Shown here: one piece after another, positions 1 through 9,294 of the stretch | Layout: each line of letters opens with the position of its first letter | Numbering within the stretch: the stretch's first letter is position 1 | The notes under the pieces: model-generated | What the model saw: only the letters and a program-made list of their open reading frames with translations | Database searches by the model: none | What the model was told of the DNA's origin: nothing | Source of the DNA: Gamsiella multidivaricata | Taxonomy: Eukaryota > Mortierellomycota > Mortierellomycetes > Mortierellales > Mortierellaceae | DNA length: 64,000 nucleotides | NCBI RefSeq assembly: GCF_025024155.1 | Contig: NW_026251740.1 | Coordinates: forward strand, 186,001 to 250,000 | Direction of reading: 5' to 3' | Translations under genes and position numbers: made by a program

Positions 1-493
1 GCATTTCTCAATTCCTTCCCCGAACTGAGCGTCGTTGATAGTATTAAGTAAAAGTACATCGCTGTCGTCTGTCGATTGCTGTCGCTGTTGCTCCTGTTGT
101 TCCTGTTGCTGCTGCTCTGTGTCCTCTTCTCTTTGTATGGATGACTGGAGTGATGCTTCAATGGCTCCCGAAAGAATAAATTCTTCCACGGTGGCGATCT
201 CCGCGTTCTCGGCACTCTTTGCGGAGTCTGAAATGACCTCTGCTAGGATTGCCTCGTCTATTGAGGTGGGGCAGTTGATGGCCAAGTGCATGGGCCAGGA
301 GCCGCAGAGGGGGGAATGTCAAATTGGTGGCGTAAAAATGCCCTGGCCAGCATGAACAACGAACAACGATGACAAGGGGATGCCATGGCATTCCCTGCTT
401 ACCGGCGGCGAAATCACCTTGACTGGGACCTCGACCGCCTGTGCCTGGTCTCTTGTTTTTGCGTTTATCCGACTTTTTCTTCTTTCCTGCCAT
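1..493 (-). CDS. Unknown basic/Gln-rich protein, 5' part only
   Basis: Two exons are visible on the minus strand, 403-493 and 257 to the window edge. They are joined by a GT-AG intron (258-402) whose phase (1) matches on both sides. The start ATG at 493 opens a strongly basic N-terminus (MAGKKKKSDKRKNK), which could act as a nuclear or nucleolar signal. The second exon is acidic and alanine/glutamate-rich and ends in a glutamine-rich run (QQQQEQQEQQRQQ). I recognise no domain and the C-terminus lies outside the window. The two-exon frame stays open for 115 codons, which supports a real gene; its function is unknown. Confidence 0.6.
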
Positions 494-943
494 TCTTTTA
501 AGCTGTCCGGGATTGAGAGAACACTGGTGGGGTTGAATGGGTGATTCATTGGTCTTTTCAACCACACACGCATATGGCACCACTGACAAACGTGACCTCA
601 ACGCCCGGTTACGCGTCCCTTAGTGGCGTTCTTGCGTAACCCTTGGAGGATCCCCCATAAAACCTTGTCTGTCCATTCGAGGACAAGTCCTATTTTTGAA
701 AAGTCAATCAATTTTTTTGATATGTAAAGTAATCGGCAAAGTATGATAGCTGTCGGCGGAATATCAGGGGCCTACTGCATTCCCATGCAGAATGACCATA
801 AAGTGATCAAATGAATGAGCCATGATCATCAATTCGTACAAAGTGCCAATGGCAGCGAAAAAGGAAAAACCTTTATTGACAATAAAGACATGGTCCACGG
901 GGGTAATGGAGTTGGATGAGAAGGACTCTTCTCCGAAGGCCAC
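494..943. other. Intergenic, no gene seen
   Basis: AT-rich spacer between the start of the leftward unknown gene and the end of the next leftward gene. The open frames here are short and out of phase with anything recognisable. Confidence 0.5.
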
Positions 944-3900
944 CTACAAGGCCAGGTCGTCGTCATCATGCATGATCGGTCTGCCATAGTCCATACTTGA
1001 CTTGCGGTCGCGTCGCTGAGTCTTGGATGGGATAAACAAGACAAACGGAAGGTCACGCTTGCGGGGCGGAGGGGTCGTTGGTCTCTGAGGTGGTGGTTCC
1101 ATGATGTTCGACGTTGTTGGTTGGACTGCATAAGTTCCTGATGCTATGTGAGATGCTGCGAATGTAGGGGTGACAGGCGCCACAGCAGCCGGCGTGCTTG
1201 TTGGGGAGGAGATCAGGGGTGTGGATGCCGACGGCGACCATGCCACAGGCGTAGACGTTGAGCGTGGGGTTGCTGGTGACGAGAGGTCTGCGCCGACGGG
1301 GAACGTTGAGCGCGGTGTGGCTGGGGAGGACACAAGTGTAGCGGTGGCCTTCTTAGTATACAAAGCCATGTGGGCCTATGCGGTACAGCCACAATGTTAG
1401 CCATCGCTCTTGAACATATGAATACCATGCAGCCATCTTGAAGAAAGTACGTACCCGAAAGCCGAGCAGCACCTCAAATGATCGGGAGCTCAGAAAAGCA
1501 TCTAACTTGATGTATCCAGATGGCAGCCACACCTTCTCTTGAGTGGATCGACCAGCACCAATGATGTCGCCGTATCGTCGCAGAGTGTAAAAATCAATGG
1601 ACAGGGCACGAGTTTCCGCGATGATAGGATGCCATTGTGCGACGTCAAGCCCCTTCTCCTCCAGGGCCAGGAGGATGGCGGTATTCAGGCGAACACTTTT
1701 TCCCTGCTGAACCTGGCAGACGTGGTCGCTAACTTCGGGCTTACACTCAAACACGCAAATTTCGTCCGCCCAGGACTTGTCGACAAAGACCCTAATTGTC
1801 ATGTCCACTTTTCTGGAGCTTGTACTGGTCGCCATCTTACCGCCAAACACGCTTTCGGTCAAAGAGCGAGACTCCCGTGATGCCCTGCTGCCTAGCTCGC
1901 CACTATGTATAACGATTAAATAAATACATAAAGATGTTGGACAATAAGCTGCATGATCGTTTTCTGAATGCGACTGAACTTGTCATCAAGTCTACTTACG
2001 GAATGCCGCGTAGGCCAGACTGGGCAAATAGCGTGTTCAAGACGTCGCTCCACGCGCTGACAAACACATGCTCCGATAAAGGCGCGGCAAAGATGTCATT
2101 CTCTAGCCAGTGCAGGACTTGCGAGACAATCTTGAGTACCAAGTACTTTTCTTTGGCCGCTCGTGTAGGATGCGGACCTAAGCACTGTAACAGCGACTCG
2201 TAAACAAATCTCTGGAGAGATTCGACAGACATGGCTGCAGGGTGTCAGGGTCCGGATACAGTGCTTTTTGCAGATCGGCGCGCAAGTTATCAGTAGTCTT
2301 GGAATGGTATGATAAGCACGCCATACGAGACTGTTCCTCCACGAGCGGAGAGAGGGTGAATTGCTGGCCGACAGGAGATAGCGTGTTGATGATTCCACTG
2401 ACCAGCGCACTAGGCGCATGTTGACAGGGACATAGTGTTAACACATTTACGATGCTTGATGGCTAGGCGAACGAGGCAAAAGCTGAGCGCGTGAGAGGCT
2501 GAGTGACTTACAAGACAGGTTTCTTTCTGGTAACATCACCAGGTTCTTGCAAAAGCTGAAGCGCCGCACGGAACATCTCGTTGTACGTTGGAGACAGTCC
2601 TGACGGCAAGGCTGGCAACGGAGGATCCTGGCCCTGCGTCTATAATGAATGACCCATATAATAGCATCCGAGGACTCATGGGAGATGCCAACTGTGCCAA
2701 AGGTTAGACTTGATGAGCCACTCGTACCTTTTTGAAGATGAAGTCAACAAGCTCGTAAAAAGGGGATGCACGTGCACGGGCAGTATGAGGATCGAGCACT
2801 ATCACGGAACAAGAGGAAAATATGAGTAGATGGTAGCGGGACAAAAAAGTGAGTATTTCAAGGCATGGGGCTCAAGGCCAGAGCACAAACCTAGGTTGTC
2901 TCCGTCTTCATCGTCGTCAAGGTCTTCGTCTAGTTGACAGGGAATAGAAGCTGTTGAGAAGGCTGTCCGACGGCGCAGAAAACGCACAGCCAGTGGAGAA
3001 ATAACAATCAAATACCTGGCGATCGTTCAATGTTCTGTATGCTGCCTGTCGCCGTAGGTGTCGCCGTAGATATGGTTGTAGGTATCGCCGTAGATGTGGC
3101 CATAGGTGTCGTCGTAGACGTCACTGTTGATGCCTCTGTCAGGTATACAAGTATTCATAAAATGGGGTTTCGCTGGGTAACGACATGCGCATGACGAGCG
3201 TGCTGAAATTGCAGCATACCAGCATCGAATCGTTCCTCGACTTGCTTTGTGTGCATGCGTGATGCGGCTAACTCTTGCCGTGATACGTTGGCAAGGAGTG
3301 TATAGTCGTGCTCTCTCTAGAAACAAATACCGAAGATAAGATAGTCTTATATCTGCACATAGCATAAGCGGCTCATATGATGAATCGACCAACCTCTTGC
3401 AGTTCTTTATCAACGATTTTCTCGAGCTCCGCTAGCTTATACTTGCGAAGTGTCCCATACAATTGACGCTTTTCCAATGACGAGTGCTGTCGAAGGTAGC
3501 TCAAGGCTCCCCACCAAGCTTTAATGATGCGATCCCTTTCGTGAATATCCGGAAACCGTTTCATGAATGACGCCAGCGAGATATCGCGGACGGCTGAGTC
3601 CTCGAAGTATTCTTTCAAGCCAAGTAACATCGCGCGTTCAGAGACCTAAGAGCATGGAATATCTGGCACTGTTAGTATGTTGTGTCGTGCATCGCATCTC
3701 TACGAGTAATCTTATACTAAGGGGTCGATGTGGATGATTTGACCAAATGAAGGCACGTTGTCGTTTAACACCAGAAGCAACGCTACCGGTACCCGACGCA
3801 TTTCACCACCATGCTTCTTGTCATGGGAAGATGGTGGTTAAGCTCTAAGAGCAATACGTGGGCCAGCTTCACACATCCACGAACCGTTTGGAAATGGCGC

Positions 3901-4328
3901 GAGGGTGTGCATAACCATTCACAAGATTGTTCCCAAATGTCTGACCAAGAGAGATGGGAGTCCCGTCCAGTCAAATCGTGTGAGCAAGGTATGCAAGGGA
4001 AAGAGATGGAACGCGATTTTTTATACTAAGGGGTCGATGTGGATGATTTGACCAAGTGAAGGCACGTTGTCGTTTAACACCAGAAGCAACGCTACCGGTA
4101 CCCGACGCATTTCACCACCATGCTTCTTGTCATGGGAAGATGGTGGCTAAGCTCTAAGAGCAATACGTGGGCCAGCTTCACACATCCACGAACCGTTTGG
4201 AATGGCGCGAGGGTGTACATAACCATTCACAAGATTGTTCCCAAATGTCTGACCAAGAGAGATGGGAGTCCCGTCCAGTCAAATCGTGTGAGCAAGGTAT
4301 GCAAGGGAAAAAGATGGAACGCGATTTT
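944..4328 (-). pseudogene. PD-(D/E)XK-nuclease-like lineage-specific family gene, probably broken
   Basis: Multi-exon leftward gene. Exons supported by splice sites and phase are about 3718-3818, 3394-3645, 2728-2798, 2512-2639, 2000-2409, 1455-1887 and 944-1375. An acidic exon near 2891-2962 is likely, but the 2.9-3.4 kb part is not resolved. Exon 1455-1887 carries SSRKVDM, then VFECKP about 20 residues later, then QQGKSVRLN. This spacing resembles a PD-(D/E)XK nuclease core (Asp, Glu-x-Lys, then a helix with Gln/Arg). The C-terminal exon is Pro/Ser/Thr-rich with repeated SPATPRST and a basic patch. Exon 2000-2409 needs one extra frame change near 2240, because its two halves (ADLQKALYPDPD and SVESLQRFVYES) sit in different frames. 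This and the duplicated exon upstream suggest a decaying copy. The family assignment is from general resemblance only; a DNA-cleaving role is inference. Confidence 0.5.
3712..4328. repeat. Tandem duplication, 309-bp unit x 2
   Basis: Positions 3712-4020 are repeated directly at 4021-4328. I count about five differences: four substitutions and one missing A in a run of three in copy 2. On the minus strand each copy contains what looks like an exon of the leftward nuclease-like gene (residues RRVPVALLLVLND, then SFGQIIHIDPL), ending at a GTATAAG donor. A further upstream exon-like segment (LGQTFGNNLVNGY) is also present. The single-base deletion changes the frame of that upstream segment in copy 2. 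High identity implies a recent duplication. Confidence 0.9.
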
Positions 4329-4538
4329 TCGATCCCCCATGAAAATACTTAACTTTGATTAGGTGCCAAGGGAAGTGATCGTGATCAATGTTTGGTGTAA
4401 GTCGCTGTGGTTTGCGATGTGATGGCAAGGAGCGACGTGTATGAACGAATGCCAAGACAGCGAGGCAAAGAGGTAATGAAATTGGCGCAAGAAATAGTGG
4501 CAGCAGATAGTACAAATGTGCGCGATCAGCACTGTGAT

Positions 4539-4556
4539 GTGTGTGGCCGGACACAC
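4539..4556 (-). other. Perfect hairpin just 3' of the Fanzor relic
   Basis: The 6-nt arms GTGTGT and ACACAC pair exactly around GGCCGG. The site lies 6-31 nt past the last possible Fanzor stop codons (4562 or 4587), in transcript sense. Guide RNAs of TnpB and Fanzor typically derive from the 3' end and 3' flank of the gene, so this position is suggestive. Six base pairs alone are weak evidence. Confidence 0.25.
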
Positions 4557-4561
4557 GAAAA

Positions 4562-7105
4562 CTAGTCTTGACTATGGAATGATAGACTAAAACTCTTTGG
4601 CCATTTTCTTGTTGAGTCCTCTTGACTGATTCGATACAGAAGAGGCCCTTTTGCGGCTTCGGGGGGAGTGCTGCGGCTGCTGCTGGTAGTCATGGATGTG
4701 CTGCTGCTGGCGCTGCTGGCGTCGATCGTGGAGGAGCTGGAGCTCGTCGCCGCCATGCTCGTGTCTTCCTCCCAGGGGCACCCGCCGTCTGCCGTCCTGG
4801 GCTGTAGTAAAGAGGTCTCTTCTGGTCCTCTTGATACCCTCGGACGATCTTGGACATATTCTCCGCGGCCATGACGTCCCTGTGGTGATACCTCTTGCAG
4901 TGGATACAGTAAAATTGGCGGATGTTCACCTGGGCCACAAAGTTTTCGCAATCGGGGCACTTTTTCGAAGTGTAGTATTCGTTTAGTCCAACTACGATAT
5001 AGCCCAACGACTGCGCCTTGATAAAAATAAAAGAATAAACGTGTTATCACCATGTGCAGATATCAAACGTTAGAACTCTTTGCGATGGTGGCAAACGGCA
5101 TACGTACCAGCGAGATAAAGTATACCAAATGAAGAATGGAACGATGACAGGCGCCCGATGCTCTTGAATCGTCCAAGACCCACTCCGATCAACACTGGAT
5201 TTGCAGGGTTCCGATGTCGGCCGATGCTTCCGCCTAAGATACCGAGCAGACTCGCTGCAATGGCCTGGTATTCCGCTTGCTTGGCCCTCCCCATGTCCAA
5301 AGCATGCTTCTTGAATCGATTCTTGTTCCCGTTGTAAAACTCGGAAAGCCGCTCCTCGACCTTCTCCTTAACGTAATCAAAGAGATTGGCTCCTGGACCT
5401 CGGAGGAGTGGATGTCGGGATTCGATATGGGCAATCGATTCTTTCTGCTTGTCGAGAGTCGCTTCCTTTTCTCCTTCTAGCCACCTCCTGTGCCGGAACA
5501 CTGATTGGAGTACCGCCTTTTGGTTGACGGCGAGGTTATAGTGAGCATCTGGATCTTCCGGTAGATATGCATATGCACCCACCACAAACGCTTGTCCAGC
5601 ATCGAGCGTGAGGATCTTGATATCGTGAGGGTCGACCTCGGGCCACAACCGTGCAACATCCTCCTTGGTCTGGATAACATGCCGAATTTCCTGCCCACCC
5701 CTCCGACCGTGGACGTGATCCGTGGTGGCAGGCGATCCGCCGGCAGTCTCCTGTACCGCACACATTGCAGTTCCCTCAACTTGAAGCCGAGCAGATACAG
5801 TCCAAAACCATCCGTCAGCAGCGAGCCCCTTGAAATATATCCTTTCTCGGCATATTCTCCTGGCTGGAATCCGGGCTCCTCCAACTTTTGCAAGCGGCTC
5901 CTGAGAGCATCGAGAGACCACAACTTGATCGCAGCTCGATAACCAGCCTTTCCTTTCTGGCGACTCGTCAAATTTTGTGGATCGATATCGGCGACAAAGT
6001 GTTTGAACAAGAAACCTGGCTCCTTTGCGCCTATCCACCATTGTATCCCTTGTATAGTAGCGAAGCCTCCATCTTTGGACACCAGTTCCACAAGCCTCTC
6101 CTTCAGCTTTCCTCCACTCTTGAAGTAAAACCCAGCCAACTCCCTCTCGGTAAATCCGATGTAGGGTTGCTTCGACGTAGTCATGGGCGCAATCCTTCGG
6201 GGGTTCTGGGTCAATTTGTTCAGCGCGACGTAGTTTTCAACTGCTGATATATCACCCCGAATCTGAATTTCCTCGTTGGATCTCTTCAGCAGCCCCTTGC
6301 TCGCCCTCTTCTTCAGTTACAATTAAAAGAATTAGCGATACATGTATTAGGATTCTTAAACATCTGCGTTGATGGCATGGCACCTCAACTCTTACCGTCT
6401 TGTGTAGATCACAAGTTCCCTTCTTATACATCCTTTTTAGCTCGGCTTTCAACTGTCCGACTACAGATCGCACCAGGTTCGTGGGAGTAAATGGCAGAGT
6501 TTTGTTTATCTCTGACCGAGTCCGCGGTGGAGTGTATAGATCAAGACCTTCAAGACGAGAGATGAACGCATCGGCCTTGATCCCGATACCAACAGATTTC
6601 GGGAAGTTGCCGGAGTACAGGTGTGTTAAAAGGCTCGAAAGGAACTGCCGCTGCTCCTTGTCATTCTTGCCTGATCCTTCCAGATCTGTGTCGTCCTCAT
6701 CGCCATCCTCCTCCTCGTCATCGTCCTCCTCCACAACGCCAACAATCTCGTCCTCGTCGTCGTCATCCTCCATAGTATCATCGGCGTCATCCTTGACATT
6801 CTTCATACTGACTCTCGGACAGAAAATATCCAAAAACTTCCGATCCTCGGCATCCAAGCTTTCAAGTCCTTTCTTGACCAAGTGTTCAATGTACTCCCCG
6901 ATCAACCTCTGGCCCTGGCGCTTGATGCGTGCCGCTTCGCTCGAGGCCTTCTGATGGATAGCCATCACCTCTTGTTGCAGACCGTCTTGATTCGGAAGTG
7001 CGCGCTTGACACTGCTATTCTGGCCACTGAGGACGTTGGACTTTTTAATAAACGCGACGACACCTTTGCGCTTCCTAGAAGGCCGTATACATGACGCGCA
7101 ATGAA
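4562..7105 (-). pseudogene. Fanzor (eukaryotic TnpB-type RNA-guided endonuclease), frame-broken copy
   Basis: Fanzors are RuvC-fold nucleases guided by an RNA made from their own locus. Recognisable parts, 5' to 3', are as follows. A basic N-terminus (PSRKRKG) leads to an acidic tract near 6680-6800. Exon end 6396 and exon start 6310 are joined in phase by a GT-AG intron. RuvC-I is ILTLDAGQAF, with its Asp codon at 5601-5603. A second intron runs about 5017-5107. Next come GLNEYYTSK (Glu at 4978-4980) and a zinc ribbon CPDC...CIHC (4957-4959 to 4897-4899). RuvC-III is HHRDVMAAENM (Asp at 4876-4878), followed by a Ser-rich tail and a basic end (NKKMAKEF). Homology moves between frames at about 5691-5708 and twice in the tail (4600-4830), and the second intron does not join in frame. 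The start is uncertain: the frame is open to about 7105, but the first in-frame ATG is near 6963. A pseudogene is the simplest reading; sequence error is possible because nearby genes are mostly intact. Confidence 0.8.
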
Positions 7106-7230
7106 AGCTCGTTCGATCGAAGGAAGCACAATTTATTCACAGTTATATTTCTACAAATGAACACCTCTACTTGGTACTGGAAGGCGAAATGAATACGACG
7201 CGAGAAGTAGAGTAATTAACGGTATGTCAT

Positions 7231-7640
7231 CTAAAGATGAAGTTGTAGCTGAGTGAGGGGACGACGTAGAAGTTGAATGGGGTGCTGTTAACACGAGCAG
7301 AGATGGTACAGATTGTCTTCAACGTGCCATGACTTATGCGGACAGGTGGGCAATACTTCGTGTTGATTAGGTGCTTGAGAATATAGGGACTGTAGATGCT
7401 GGCGGCAACGCGCGCGTACGCCTTGTAGTCAAGAAAATCGTTTTTGGAAACTGTTTTGGTGTTAGGATGAAGGCGTGAGGATTTAATACAACATCTCTTA
7501 GAAGGGTGTTTGTTTCGTCCGCAGTAGAAGTAGGAGGGAAACCTGGGCGCGTTTTCAAAGGGCCGTATCTAGCTAGGACCTATCAAGACAAATCCGTGGA
7601 AGTTGCGGATGTTGAATATGTAAGAAACGTGGAAAATTTA
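7231..7640 (-). other. Protein-like open frame of unknown origin, one internal stop
   Basis: The minus-strand frame ending at a TGA near 7231 is open upstream to about 7575 and continues past a single TAG to about 7640. Its composition looks coding: SYIFNIRNFHGFVLIGPS before the stop, then FPSYFYCGRNKHPSKRC, NDFLDYKAYARVAAS and FYVVPSLSYNFIF. There is no start ATG, and a splice acceptor near 7455 is possible. CGRNKHPSKRC loosely resembles a zinc knuckle. It may be a 3' exon of a decayed gene upstream of the Fanzor relic, or part of the same mobile unit. I do not recognise the family. Confidence 0.3.
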
Positions 7641-9294
7641 GAAGTGGGGACACACAGGAAAGATAGAAGCCGGGAGTGTGCCAAAGTAGTCTATCCAGGG
7701 CACAGTTCTTGACGGTGTCATCTAAAACCCTAAGGAAAGAACACGCATGCAGGTGCCAGGAGTCCACCATTTGTAATCTCAGACGCCGTTTCAGAACGTT
7801 GGTGCTACCCTCTTAGCGCCGCATGTACACAGTCGCAGTTGTAGTCAAAGCACTATTTCGCTAATGAGAGACAAATAGTTACGGTTGGTCGCAGCCAAAG
7901 CGGGCTGGCCAAACGGGTTCTGATGCTCATCCCCTTTTTCTGCCTGCATAGGTTGCTTCGATGCTCTTCGCCTGCACTATACAACTGGCCGCAGCAGCAC
8001 GTGGGCTCGGGAAACATTGCGACCCCCCTTGGTGCGGCGGAAAAGGCTAATTTCTTCAGTCTCTTGTTTATTCACATACAGCAATTTACAACACTCATCC
8101 AGTTAAAGGTCAATGATCGATACTCTTTTTCTAGCCTTTCTTCACTATTCTCACAGCATGATGGACGCCATTGAACTAGGACAAGAGGCCCGACTTTCAG
8201 AGTTCTTTAAAATCCACAAGAATGAGGAAATCATTGGATAGAGCAGCTGGAGCGTATTGTATGCATAGCTACCTCTACGGAGAAAAGATATGTATTGTCG
8301 GAAATATGCCAGATGAGCCCGCATACATGAGATCATTGACCACAGTCCGGGGTGTGCTCGACAACTGTGATCACAACAGAGTGTTTGAAGCAGGATAGTA
8401 ATCGGGGACCAGTCTGTGAGACCTTTTGAGTATCCCACGTCACTTTCCTGTATGGAAAGAAGGTTTCAGGGTCCGAAGCTGTGCATGCTACAATAGGACT
8501 CCGGTCAAGTCCATTGTGAGAGTCATGGATAGAGATGTAATTGCGCCTTTGCATCGTACTTTACGTCCACTTGGTGGTCGGCTATTCATCAGCCTGGAAG
8601 AACGCATTCAGTGCGGTCCCTTCCTCTTCCCTCCCTCCCTCTTCCCTCCCTCCCCTTTTTTTCTTCTTGCGCATAAGCAAAGAGTCGAAAAATGGAGTTC
8701 AGCCACTCGAACGGGAAGATTGGGTCAAGTGTCTTTTGTATCTTCAGAACACTGCCACCCTCCTTATTCTTTTTTTCCCTTTCGTGAAAAGACGATGGAG
8801 CAAGGGAAGCTGGCCGGTTGCGGTCTAGAGCGGTCTAGGGCGTGGTTGACGCTGTGCCGCAGCGAGCATCCAAAAAACAAGATAAGAAAGTCCGACGCAC
8901 AGAGTACATACTTTACATACAATATACACTGCTGAACTGCTGGGACACTGCATCACCAGAGTCAAACACGTTTGTGCCTCGAATAAAGAGGACACATTTG
9001 CTGCCCGCCGGCTGCTCCTTGAGGATGGACCCCTGATGCTTACTTCAATCAAGCTCTTACACCCCCAGCCCCTCAAAAGGGCCTTTGATCTAATCTCTTT
9101 TTTCTGCTCCTCGTATTGCATATTTCTTGCCGTCGCTCGCCGTGCCTTTTCTGACTCTTGTCTCCTCTTCACACTCCTCCCCGTCCTTATCCCCGGTTCT
9201 TCTCTTTATCCGCATTGGCAATACTATTCTAGTATTTTCATCCGCTCGGCCGACAGCGTAACACATCCTGCTCACACCTCACATTACATCCTCA
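7641..9294. other. Intergenic, no convincing gene
   Basis: This is the 5' region of the Thr-rich membrane protein gene plus spacer. It has a pyrimidine run near 8622-8662 (CCCTCC and TTCC units). Several open frames of 60-170 codons start here on the plus strand, but they have biased, low-complexity translations and no recognisable motif. Confidence 0.45.

Noticed and set aside
5691..5708. Very short intron explaining the Fanzor frame change
   Set aside because: Possible GT...AG pairs here are 8-17 nt, far below the 60-120 nt introns elsewhere in the window.
8426..8935. 169-codon ORF in the 7.6-9.3 kb spacer
   Set aside because: Low-complexity translation across a pyrimidine tract, no motif, no start context or splice support.
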